From assembly GCA_016707425.1 (NCBI GenBank), contig JADJHU010000015.1, positions 821,001 through 885,000 on the forward strand: a DNA stretch of 64,000 nucleotides. The letters run 5' to 3'. Source of the stretch: Gammaproteobacteria bacterium. Lineage in GTDB: Bacteria; Pseudomonadota; Gammaproteobacteria; Steroidobacterales; Steroidobacteraceae. This document shows, piece by piece, positions 33,583 to 40,985 of the stretch. Every line of letters starts with the position of its first letter. Within the stretch, counting starts at the first letter, position 1. The notes beneath the pieces are model-generated. The model made no database searches. It had not been told where the DNA came from and worked only from the letters and a program-made list of their open reading frames with translations. The position numbers were made by a program, and so were the translations under genes.

Positions 33583-34671
33583 ATGGGCGCCACAGAGGGA
33601 GGCGGGCAGCCGAGCCTCAATACCAGGCCTCTGTTCAAACTGATGGTGGAAAAGAAGGCCTCGGACCTCTTCTTCACATCCAATGCGCCCATCAAGATCA
33701 AGATCGAGGGGCAGATTTTCCCGATCAACAAGCAGATCCTGTCTCCCGAGACGGTGCGCCAGGCCGCCTGCGGGCTGATGAACGCCGCACAGCTCGAGCA
33801 GTTTCAGCGCGATCTCGAGCTGGATTTCGCGATTTCCGAGCCGGGACTCGGTCGCTTCCGTGTCAACGTCTTCCAGCAGCGTGGCAACCCGGCGATGGTG
33901 CTGCGCTATATCACTGCGGACATGCCCCGGCTCGATGAACTCGGACTGCCCGATATCATGAGTGATCTCATCATGATGAAGCGCGGTCTGGTCCTCCTCG
34001 TGGGTGCGACCGGCTCGGGAAAGTCGACGTCGCTCGCGGCGATGATCAACTACCGCAACGAGAACTCCTCGGACCACATCGTCACCATAGAGGATCCGAT
34101 CGAGTTCCTGCATACCAACAAGCGCTCGATCGTCAATCAGCGCGAAGTGGGGCTCGATACGCATTCGTATGCGCGCGCACTGCGCGGGGTGATGCGGGCC
34201 GCTCCTGACGTGATCCTCATAGGAGAGGTCCGTGACCGCGAGAGCATGGAGGCGGCCATTTCGCTTTCCGGAACGGGGCACCTGGTGCTCGCAACCCTGC
34301 ACGCCAACAACTGTGCCGAGACGCTCGATCGCATCATCAACATGTTCCCGCGCGAGCAGCACACACAGATCTTCCTGGATCTGTCGCAGTATCTGCGTGC
34401 GATCCTCGCGCAGCGCCTCGTGCCGGGGAAGGATGCCCGGCGCGTCGCCGCCGTCGAGGTGATGCTCAACACGCCACACATCGCCGAGCTCGTGAAGAAA
34501 GGCGACGTGATGGCCATCAAGGAGGCGATCTTCGCGTCCAGCGAGAGAGGCATCCAGAGCTTCGACATGGCGCTCCTCGCACTCTATCGGCAGGGCCGCG
34601 TCGAGCTCGAGGAGGCGCTTGCCAACGCCGACTCGCGCACCAATCTCGAGGCGCGCGTCAACTTCGGCTGA
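33583..34671 (+). CDS. Third PilT/PilU-family ATPase
   Basis: A 362-residue ATPase with a complete motor core. The N-domain is LMVEKKASDLFFTSNAPIKI, Walker A is GATGSGKSTSLAAM, the Asp box is TIEDPIEFLHTNKRSIVNQ, Walker B is APDVILIGEVRD and the His box is TGHLVLATLHANNCAETLDR. It is closer to PilU than to PilT in the His-box region, but has its own C-terminus (YRQGRVELEEALANADSRTN). It is therefore a second PilU-like or PilT2-type protein. The start at 33583 is the first ATG; a GTG at 33526 overlapping the pilU stop would add 19 low-complexity residues. It converges on the pyrK-like gene, 6 bp apart. Confidence 0.9.
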   Translation: MGATEGGGQPSLNTRPLFKLMVEKKASDLFFTSNAPIKIKIEGQIFPINKQILSPETVRQAACGLMNAAQLEQFQRDLELDFAISEPGLGRFRVNVFQQRGNPAMVLRYITADMPRLDELGLPDIMSDLIMMKRGLVLLVGATGSGKSTSLAAMINYRNENSSDHIVTIEDPIEFLHTNKRSIVNQREVGLDTHSYARALRGVMRAAPDVILIGEVRDRESMEAAISLSGTGHLVLATLHANNCAETLDRIINMFPREQHTQIFLDLSQYLRAILAQRLVPGKDARRVAAVEVMLNTPHIAELVKKGDVMAIKEAIFASSERGIQSFDMALLALYRQGRVELEEALANADSRTNLEARVNFG

Positions 34672-34677
34672 CGCGTC

Positions 34678-35562
34678 TCAGCCGGTCCTGAAGACCGATG
34701 TCGCATCGAACACCGGTCCGTCCACACAAACCCGCTTCATGACCGGACCATCCGGCGTCTGCACGCGCACGACGCAGCCTGCGCAGCCGCCGACTGCACA
34801 GGCCATGAATTCCTCGAGCGACACCTGACAGGGCAGTTCGTGGCGTCGTGCGAGCCTCGCGACCGCGTGCAGCATGGGGGTCGGACCACAGGCAAAGACC
34901 TCGACCTCCTCACGCTCTGCAGGCAGCAGTGCCGAGAGCCAGGCATCTGCGAGCCCGGTCACCGTGCCCTCGAAGCAGCCCGGAAATCCCGCACGGCTGG
35001 CGAGCCGGCTCGGCACTCCCCACTCTTCGAGCAGTGCCATGCCCGCGGTGCAGTTCTCCGGCACGCCGCGCACGGCGAGTCGCGACGGGCTTGTCCCGAA
35101 GGGAAAGGGAATTTCCGAGCCCATCAGCACGAGCGGCTGCCACGCCGTTCCGCGGCACGTCTGCAGCCGTTCCGCGAGAAAGACCATCGGGGGAATGCCG
35201 ACTCCGCCACCGATCAGCAGGGGGCGTGGCCGCGCAGGGTGCGTCACGAAGCCGCACCCGACCGGCCCGAGCACGCTCAGCGTTTCGCCGGGCCGGCGTG
35301 CCGCGAGCGCCCGCAGCCCGGGACCGACCACCTTGTAGAGCAGCTCGATCCAGCCGGTCGCTGTATCGGCGCGCATGATCGACAGCGGGCGGCGCATCGG
35401 TACGTCGGGATCGCAGGCCAGGTGCACGAAGCTGCCAGGCGCCGCGTGTGCCGCACATTTCGGCGCCTGCAGTCGCAGCACGTGCTGTTCGCCAGGCCAG
35501 GCCGTGTGCGCCAGAACCTGCGCCTCCTCGAGATAGATCGAGCCGCGGTGCCGGCGGGTCAT
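34678..35562 (-). CDS. Dihydroorotate dehydrogenase electron-transfer subunit-like protein
   Basis: A 294-residue flavin/iron-sulfur protein of the PyrK family. The FAD domain has MRRPLSIMRADTA and GPGLRALAARRPGETL. The NAD-binding part has LLIGGGVGIPPMVFLAE and VFACGPTPMLHAVARL. A C-terminal [2Fe-2S] site has four cysteines in SLEEFMACAVGGCAGCVV and KRVCVDG. In class 1B systems PyrK passes electrons from PyrD to NAD+. No pyrD lies in this window, which is odd because most gammaproteobacteria use quinone-linked PyrD. It overlaps pyrB by 4 bp, supporting a pyrimidine role. Confidence 0.82.
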   Translation of the reverse strand: MTRRHRGSIYLEEAQVLAHTAWPGEQHVLRLQAPKCAAHAAPGSFVHLACDPDVPMRRPLSIMRADTATGWIELLYKVVGPGLRALAARRPGETLSVLGPVGCGFVTHPARPRPLLIGGGVGIPPMVFLAERLQTCRGTAWQPLVLMGSEIPFPFGTSPSRLAVRGVPENCTAGMALLEEWGVPSRLASRAGFPGCFEGTVTGLADAWLSALLPAEREEVEVFACGPTPMLHAVARLARRHELPCQVSLEEFMACAVGGCAGCVVRVQTPDGPVMKRVCVDGPVFDATSVFRTG

Positions 35563-36518
35563 CGGTCTGGCCCACGCCCGGCGACGAGCGCATGCAGCAC
35601 CGCCATGCGCACCGCGACACCATTGCGCACCTGATCGCGAATCGCCGACTGTGGTCCGTCGGCGACCTCGGATGCGATCTCGACGCCGCGGTTCATCGGC
35701 TGCGGATGCAGGACGATGGCAGCCGGATGCGCGAGTGCCAGGCGCGGCGCGGTGAGGCCATACTCGGCAAAATAGCGCGCGGGTTCGAGGCTCGCATCGA
35801 GCGCCATGCGTTCTCTCTGGATGCGCAGCATCATCACCACGTCTGCGTCACGCAGCCCTTCTTCGAGCCGCTCGAAGCGCGTGCAGCCGGCGAACTCCCC
35901 GCGCTCCGGCATGAGCAGAGGGGGCGCGATGATGCGCAGTTCAGCGGTCCCGAGGGTACGCAGTACCTGCCATGCGGAACGCGCGACCCGCGAGTGACGT
36001 ACGTCGCCGACGATGGCCACGGCGAGACGCCGGAAGTCACCCTTGCGCTGCCGGATCGTCAGCGCGTCGAGCAGCCCCTGCGTCGGATGCGAGACGTGTG
36101 CCTCGCCGCCGGACACCACGCTCACGTGGGGAGCCACGTGAGCAGCGATGAGCCCGGGTACGCCCACCTCGGCGTCGCGAATCACGAAGATGTCGACGTG
36201 CAGTGCCTCGAGTGTGTAGGCGGTGTCCAGCATGCTCTCGCCCTTGGCACGCGAGGACAGCTGCACCTCGAGGTTCACCACTTCCGCGCCCAGGCGTTTG
36301 GCGGCAAGCTCGAAGGAAACGCGCGTCCGTGTCGAAGGCTCCGTGAAGAGATTGGCCACCGTGATGCCGGCAAGCGTCGTACTGCGCGGATTGGGCGCCC
36401 CGGGCGCCCGCACGTAACCCTGGGCTCGTTCGAGGAGCCGCTCGATCTCCGCACGGTCGAGTCCCTCGAGGGTCAGCAGGTGACGCAGGCTGCCGTCGGG
36501 CCGGTACTGCTCGGTCAT
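35559..36518 (-). CDS. pyrB: Aspartate carbamoyltransferase catalytic subunit
   Basis: A 319-residue enzyme for the first committed step of pyrimidine synthesis. The carbamoyl-phosphate site FTEPSTRTRVSFELAAKRLG, the SSRAKGESMLDTA lysine loop, HPTQGLLDALTI and the aspartate-binding MMLRIQRERM and HPQPMNRGVEI motifs are present. The start (MTEQYRPDGSLRHLLTLEG) overlaps ruvX by 4 bp and the stop overlaps the pyrK-like gene by 4 bp. No pyrR, dihydroorotase-like PyrC' or regulatory pyrI is next to it. Confidence 0.96.
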   Translation of the reverse strand: MTEQYRPDGSLRHLLTLEGLDRAEIERLLERAQGYVRAPGAPNPRSTTLAGITVANLFTEPSTRTRVSFELAAKRLGAEVVNLEVQLSSRAKGESMLDTAYTLEALHVDIFVIRDAEVGVPGLIAAHVAPHVSVVSGGEAHVSHPTQGLLDALTIRQRKGDFRRLAVAIVGDVRHSRVARSAWQVLRTLGTAELRIIAPPLLMPERGEFAGCTRFERLEEGLRDADVVMMLRIQRERMALDASLEPARYFAEYGLTAPRLALAHPAAIVLHPQPMNRGVEIASEVADGPQSAIRDQVRNGVAVRMAVLHALVAGRGPDR

Positions 36519-36970
36519 CGCTCCCCCCCTTCTCCCGCCAGCCAGCGCTCGAGGATCACGGCTGCCGCAGTGCTGTCGATGTCGGTCTTTCGCACCTTGC
36601 GCCGCCGCGTGCCCCGCGCCCGCGCTGTTGCGAGTGCCTGGCTCGCCTCGAGCGAGGACCATCGCTCGTCGACGGACACCACGGGAAGGGCGAAGCGGCG
36701 CCCGAGCTCCGCGGCGAAGCGGCGTGCGTGTGAAGTGAGCTCGCTCGGGCTGCCGTCCGCATTATAGGGCGTGCCGACGACCAGCAGATCAGGACAGGCG
36801 TCCGCCACGTGTCGTGCGATCGCCGCCCAGTCGGGCCCCTGGGGCGAGACGGGGAGGGTGGCGCGCGGCGCGGCCGCACGGGTCAGGGTATCGCCCACTG
36901 CGAGGCCGATGCGCCGGAGTCCGAAGTCGAAGCCGAGAACCGTGCGCGGCCGGGCGTCCTGCTCAGGCAT
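36515..36970 (-). CDS. ruvX: Putative pre-16S rRNA nuclease / Holliday-junction resolvase-like RuvX
   Basis: A 151-residue YqgF/RuvX protein with an RNase H fold. The nuclease motifs are TVLGFDFGLRRIGLAVG near the start, VVGTPYNADG, the VSVDERWSS segment with the second acidic group, and KTDIDSTAAAVILERWL at the end. YqgF in E. coli processes the 5' end of 16S rRNA. The start at 36970 gives the usual length and overlaps yqgE by 8 bp. Confidence 0.94.
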   Translation of the reverse strand: MPEQDARPRTVLGFDFGLRRIGLAVGDTLTRAAAPRATLPVSPQGPDWAAIARHVADACPDLLVVGTPYNADGSPSELTSHARRFAAELGRRFALPVVSVDERWSSLEASQALATARARGTRRRKVRKTDIDSTAAAVILERWLAGEGGER

Positions 36971-37523
36971 GACCTGCAATGTGGCTGAGGCGCGCGACGT
37001 CGATGCCCGCGATCCGCCATGCTGCGTGCCAGCGCTCCTCGAAGGGCAGCTCGAAGACCACACGCTCGTCGAGCGGCAGCGAAAGCCACGCGTTGTCGAG
37101 AAGTTCGCGCTCGAGCTGACCGGCTTCCCATCCGGCGTACCCCAGCGCGATGACGGCGCTCTCAGGGCCCTCGCCGCGCGCCATGGCAGCCAGCACGTCG
37201 CGTGAGGTCGTCACCTGGATCTGATCCGAGACCTGATGGCTCGAATCCCAGGCTCCGCCCGGGCGGTGCAGCACGAAGCCGCGATCACCGTGCACCGGTC
37301 CGCCGCGCAGCACGGCCTGGGCGGCGATGGATGTACTGCTCGGCTCTAGCTTCATTTGCGAGAGGACGTCCGCGAGTCGCATGGGCAGGGGCTTGTTGAC
37401 GACGATTCCGAGCGCGCCCTTGTCGCTGTGTTCGCAGATGATGGTGACCGTCTGTGCGAAATTCGGGTCGGCGAGCGACGGCATCGCGATGAGCAGATGG
37501 TTGGTCAGCGAAGTGCCGCTCAT
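36963..37523 (-). CDS. yqgE: YqgE/AlgH family protein
   Basis: A 186-residue conserved protein (DUF179). Family marks include LTNHLLIAMPSLADPNF at the start, EHSDKGALGIVVNKPL, and VLRGGPVHGDRGFVLH. AlgH influences alginate regulation in Pseudomonas, but its biochemical role is unclear. It sits directly before ruvX, overlapping by 8 bp, as in many gammaproteobacteria. Its start codon lies inside a perfect 21-bp inverted repeat (37518-37538). Confidence 0.94.
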   Translation of the reverse strand: MSGTSLTNHLLIAMPSLADPNFAQTVTIICEHSDKGALGIVVNKPLPMRLADVLSQMKLEPSSTSIAAQAVLRGGPVHGDRGFVLHRPGGAWDSSHQVSDQIQVTTSRDVLAAMARGEGPESAVIALGYAGWEAGQLERELLDNAWLSLPLDERVVFELPFEERWHAAWRIAGIDVARLSHIAGHA

Positions 37524-37538
37524 ACTTCAAGTATGAGC
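37518..37538. repeat. Perfect inverted repeat over the yqgE start codon
   Basis: GCTCATACTT and AAGTATGAGC are perfect 10-bp arms around a single C. The repeat covers the yqgE initiation codon (CAT at 37521-37523, minus strand). It could be a regulator site between tonB and yqgE. In RNA it could form a hairpin that hides the start codon. Confidence 0.6.
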
Positions 37539-37555
37539 CATTTTCGCCCCTCCGG

Positions 37556-38440
37556 CTAACGCGTGTCGACGGGTGCCGACAGCTGGCCGCGCCCGACCTG
37601 ACCGCCGACGAACTGCCACTCGTATGCGAAGCGCAACACCTGATAGCGCTCGGCAACCGCCTGCGGGAAGGGGTCGAAGGGGCTTGCGATCTTCAGGATC
37701 CCAAGGGCCGCCTGATCGAGTTCGGGTGAGCCGCTCGAGCGACGGATGGTCGCCGATTCGAGCTGTCCGCTGGAGGCGATGGCCACTTCCAGCACGGGGT
37801 TCGCCGGAACTGCCGGGGCGCGTGCCGCCGCCGGGAAGTTGAGCGTACCGAGCCGCTCGATCCTGCGACGCCACGCGTCGAGATACGGAGCGAGCACCGA
37901 CTCGCGCGTATCAGGTGTGGTCCAGAGTTCCGCACGCGAGCTGCCCCGCAGCCGGGCGTCCTCGCCCTCGGCGTCGAGCCCGAGGCTGTCACGGCCGTGT
38001 TGTTCCTCGATGAGCAGAGGCCGGTCGTTGCCGTGCCGGTCAGGGGTCGCGTTCACCGCGTACTGCACTTCGGTGCGCGGGTCACTCGTGGCCAGCAGCG
38101 GTTCGTCTGCCGGTTCCTCGTGCGCGGCCGGCGGCGCGGCGGCGCGGCCCGCGGGATCACCCTCCTGGCCGCGGCGATCCCGGGAGGCCGCCGGCCGGGC
38201 GGCTGCATCCGCGCCCGTGCCCGAACCGAGCTGCGTGCGCTGCGCGAGGTAGCTCGCCGAATCGTTGCGCTCCGCCTCGGGCAGATCCTCGCTCACGATG
38301 AGCACGTCGAGTCCCGGGACAGTGTTGCTCGCATTGCCGGTACCGAAGGTCACCCCGAGCAGCACGATGCCATGCAGGAGCGCGGCGAGAAACACAGTGG
38401 TCATCAGCCGGTCGGCGACCGGAGCAACCCCTTCCCGCAA
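37556..38440 (-). CDS. tonB: TonB-family energy-transducing protein
   Basis: A TonB-like protein of about 294 residues. An N-terminal transmembrane segment (LMTTVFLAALLHGIVLLGVT) carries the expected histidine. A long Pro/Ala/Arg/Glu-rich periplasmic linker follows. The C-terminal TonB domain has LNFPAAARAPAVPANPVLEV and SGSPELDQAALGILKIASPF. It would couple inner-membrane energy to receptors such as the PqqU-like protein at 1-3 kb; no exbB/exbD is here. The start is uncertain: TTG at 38440 has AGGG 8 nt upstream, while the frame extends to a TTG at 38515 overlapping gshB. A TATAAT at 38500-38495 (minus strand) would fit a promoter inside that extension. Confidence 0.85.
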   Translation of the reverse strand: MREGVAPVADRLMTTVFLAALLHGIVLLGVTFGTGNASNTVPGLDVLIVSEDLPEAERNDSASYLAQRTQLGSGTGADAAARPAASRDRRGQEGDPAGRAAAPPAAHEEPADEPLLATSDPRTEVQYAVNATPDRHGNDRPLLIEEQHGRDSLGLDAEGEDARLRGSSRAELWTTPDTRESVLAPYLDAWRRRIERLGTLNFPAAARAPAVPANPVLEVAIASSGQLESATIRRSSGSPELDQAALGILKIASPFDPFPQAVAERYQVLRFAYEWQFVGGQVGRGQLSAPVDTR

Positions 38441-38495
38441 TGCCAGCGCCCTCGAGGCCAAGGTGATCTTTCGCGTCCCGTCTGCCCGGCGCCGA

Positions 38496-39476
38496 TTATA
38501 GGCGGGCCGCCGCAAGTCGCCGGTCGACCGCGTCCATCAGCATGCCGCCGATGTCGATCCGGAACTGCCTGTCGAGCTCACGAATGCCGGTGGGGCTGGT
38601 CACGTTGATCTCGGTGACGAAGCCACCAATCACGTCGAGACCGACGAACAGCATGCCACGCGCCGCAAGTGTCGGGCCGATGCGGGCAGCGAGCCAGCGG
38701 TCGCGGTCGTTCAGGGGGCGGCCGACGCCTCGTGCGCCCGCGGCGAGATTGCCACGGTTGTCGGTTGCGGCCGGGATGCGCGCCAGCGCGTAGGGAACGG
38801 GTTCGCCGTCGATCACGAGCACGCGCGAGTCCCCGCTCTCGACGATTTCCGGCAGATAACGCTGCACGATCGCAAAGCGCTGCCCGTAGTCGGTCAGCGT
38901 CTCGAAGACGACGTTGGTGTTCTTGTCTCCGGCCTCGAGGACGAAGATCGAGCGCCCGCCCATGCCGTGGAGTGGCTTGCAGACGATGCGGCCGTGTTCG
39001 GCCAGGAAGGCGCCCATCTCCGCCATGTCGCGCGTGATGAGCGTCGGCGCGCAGCACTCCGGGAACCAGGCCGTATAGACCTTCTCGTTCATGTCGCGCA
39101 ACCCCTGCGGGCGGTTGACGACGAGTGCTCCAGCCTCTGCGGCCCGCTCCAGGATGTAGGTGGTGTAGATGTACTCGGTGTCGAAGGGCGGATCCTTCCG
39201 CATGAGGATCGCATCCACCTCGCCGAGCGGGAGAGCGAAGGGCGTACCCAGGGTGAACCAGTCGCGTTCATCGGCGCGAACCGTGAGCGCACGGGCGCGC
39301 CCGAGCGCCACCCCGTCACGCAGCGCCAGATCGTGCTGTTCGAGGTAGATGAGCTGCCAGCCTCGCGCCTGTGCCGCAAGCAGCATCGCGAGCGTCGAGT
39401 CCTTCGCATACCTGATGTCCCCGATCGGGTCCATCACCACGGCAAGGCGCCGGGTCTTTCCGGATCGTACAGTCAT
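38496..39476 (-). CDS. gshB: Glutathione synthase
   Basis: A 326-residue ATP-grasp enzyme joining glycine to gamma-glutamylcysteine. Visible marks are VVMDPIGDIRYAKDSTLAML at the start, RKDPPFDTEYIYTTYILERA, NRPQGLRDMNEKVY, the ATP-grasp GRIVCKPLHGMGGRSIFVL, and DVIGGFVTEINVTSPTGIRE near the end. Length is normal. It is divergent from pilG, the usual gammaproteobacterial arrangement. Confidence 0.97.
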   Translation of the reverse strand: MTVRSGKTRRLAVVMDPIGDIRYAKDSTLAMLLAAQARGWQLIYLEQHDLALRDGVALGRARALTVRADERDWFTLGTPFALPLGEVDAILMRKDPPFDTEYIYTTYILERAAEAGALVVNRPQGLRDMNEKVYTAWFPECCAPTLITRDMAEMGAFLAEHGRIVCKPLHGMGGRSIFVLEAGDKNTNVVFETLTDYGQRFAIVQRYLPEIVESGDSRVLVIDGEPVPYALARIPAATDNRGNLAAGARGVGRPLNDRDRWLAARIGPTLAARGMLFVGLDVIGGFVTEINVTSPTGIRELDRQFRIDIGGMLMDAVDRRLAAARL

Positions 39477-39618
39477 CTTTTACAGAACCTCATGGGTCGT
39501 GGCGGCCTGCGACCTTGCGTATCGAAACCGTGACGCACGTGGCATAGCAGGGGGTATTCCGATATGTTAAAACGCACCGACGCTTTCAGGCAGATTCTGC
39601 GCTAATTGGGGGACTCGA

Positions 39619-40032
39619 GTGGAAGCAGTGGAGAGGCCCGTGGCCGGCGCCGATTCGAGGCTCAAGGGACTGAAGGTCCTGGTGATCGACGACAGCAAGA
39701 CGATTCGCCGTACTGCCGAGACGCTACTGACCAAGGAGGGCTGCGAGGTATTCACCGCAGTCGATGGCTTCGATGCGCTGGCCAAGATTGCCGACCACCA
39801 GCCCGACATCGTGTTCGTGGACATCATGATGCCCCGGCTGGACGGCTACCAGACCTGCTCGCTCATCAAGCACAACAAGGTGTTCAGGTCGATTCCGGTG
39901 ATCATGCTGTCTTCGAAGGACGGGCTGTTCGATCGGGCGCGCGGCCGCATCGTGGGTTCGGAGCACTACCTGACGAAGCCTTTCACCAAGGACGAGCTGC
40001 TGAGCGCGATCGATACCCACATCGGGAGATGA
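39619..40032 (+). CDS. pilG: Twitching motility response regulator PilG
   Basis: A 137-residue single-domain CheY-like receiver. The acidic pocket and phosphoacceptor are clear: VLVIDDSKTIRRTAE, the phospho-Asp in VFVDIMMPRLDG, the Ser switch VIMLSSKDGLFDRA and the lysine in HYLTKPFTKDE. In Pseudomonas PilG is phosphorylated by ChpA, promotes pilus extension and tunes cAMP. The GTG start at 39619 follows a GGGGGA. It opens the pilG-H-I-J-chpA-chpC operon; a TATGTT (39563-39568) upstream may be its -10 box, but the -35 is weak. Confidence 0.95.
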   Translation: MEAVERPVAGADSRLKGLKVLVIDDSKTIRRTAETLLTKEGCEVFTAVDGFDALAKIADHQPDIVFVDIMMPRLDGYQTCSLIKHNKVFRSIPVIMLSSKDGLFDRARGRIVGSEHYLTKPFTKDELLSAIDTHIGR

Positions 40033-40037
40033 TGACG

Positions 40038-40403
40038 ATGCCGCTCATACTCATCGTCGACGACTCGCCGACCGAGGTGCACGTGATGACGAAGGCCCTC
40101 GAGCGGCACGGCTTCAGGACGGCGAGTGCGGCTGACGGTGCCGAGGGCATCCGGCTCGCGCGCGAAATCCATCCTGATCTGATCTTCATGGACATCGTCA
40201 TGCCGGGCATGAATGGCTATCAGGCGACCCGTACCCTCATGAACGATCCGAGCACCCGGGCAATCCCGATCGTCATGGTGAGCTCCAAGGGCCAGGAAAC
40301 CGACCGGATATGGGGTCTTCGCCAGGGGGCGATCGACTACATGATCAAACCGGTTTCGCCGGACCAGCTGGTCGCCAAGGCGCAGGCCACGCTCGCCGCC
40401 TGA
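40038..40403 (+). CDS. pilH: Twitching motility response regulator PilH
   Basis: A 121-residue CheY-like receiver with LILIVDDSPTEVHVMTKALE, the phospho-Asp in LIFMDIVMPGMNGYQATR, VMVSSKGQETDRIWG and the lysine in DYMIKPVSPDQL. PilH is the second receiver of the Chp system and favours retraction or signal termination. ATG codons at 40029, 40032 and 40038 are in frame. The last is chosen for its spacing from GGGAG and the conserved MPLILIVDD start. Confidence 0.94.
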   Translation: MPLILIVDDSPTEVHVMTKALERHGFRTASAADGAEGIRLAREIHPDLIFMDIVMPGMNGYQATRTLMNDPSTRAIPIVMVSSKGQETDRIWGLRQGAIDYMIKPVSPDQLVAKAQATLAA

Positions 40404-40405
40404 CC

Positions 40406-40969
40406 ATGCAGGAGGCCACCTCGCTCAGGGCGCTGCGTGACCGTCCCTTCGAGCTGCTCGCCGAGCTCGAACGGCGCGGACGTGCCCTCGCGGCTCGCGC
40501 GGGGGAGGACGATGGCCCCGGTCGCGAGTGGGTCGGCGTTGCGCTGCGTATGGCGGGAGAGCTGTATCTCGTGGCGCGCGAGGAGACGCGCGAGGTGCTC
40601 GGGGTGCCCCAGACGCTGACGCGCGTGCCGGGCGCAAAATCCTGGATCCGGGGACTCGCGAACGTGCGTGGACAACTGCTGCCGGTCGTCGATCTGCGCC
40701 AGTATCTCGGCAGCGGGGTCACTCCGCTGACGCGCGGCACCCGCGTGGTCGTGGTCAATCATCGCGAGATCCCTGCCGGTCTCATGGTGGACGAAGTGCT
40801 GGGTTTCCGCCGGTTCGCGGAATCCGAGTTCGGCGGCGAGGCACCGCCGACCGTGGTGCGCTGCGAACGCTATCTGGCCGGGGCCTTCCGGCGCGGATCC
40901 GAGCAGTGGCCCGTGCTCTCGCTGCGCAGCCTCATCGAGAGTCCGAGTTTCCTGGATGCCGCCGCCTGA
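40406..40969 (+). CDS. pilI: CheW-like adaptor PilI
   Basis: A 187-residue CheW-domain protein that couples the PilJ receptor to the ChpA kinase. It begins with a short helical segment (RPFELLAELERRG) and has the CheW core (LYLVAREETREVLGVPQT, WIRGLANVRGQLLPVVDLRQ, RTRVVVVNHREIPAGLMVDE-like strands). It starts 2 bp after the pilH stop and ends 16 bp before pilJ, so translation is probably coupled. Confidence 0.93.
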   Translation: MQEATSLRALRDRPFELLAELERRGRALAARAGEDDGPGREWVGVALRMAGELYLVAREETREVLGVPQTLTRVPGAKSWIRGLANVRGQLLPVVDLRQYLGSGVTPLTRGTRVVVVNHREIPAGLMVDEVLGFRRFAESEFGGEAPPTVVRCERYLAGAFRRGSEQWPVLSLRSLIESPSFLDAAA

Positions 40970-40985
40970 GCTGCGTGAGCCCGCC

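Noticed and set aside
32596..34671. A 691-residue fusion of pilU antiframe and the third ATPase
   Set aside because: The upstream part is an out-of-frame reading of pilU; ATPase homology begins only at about 33600.
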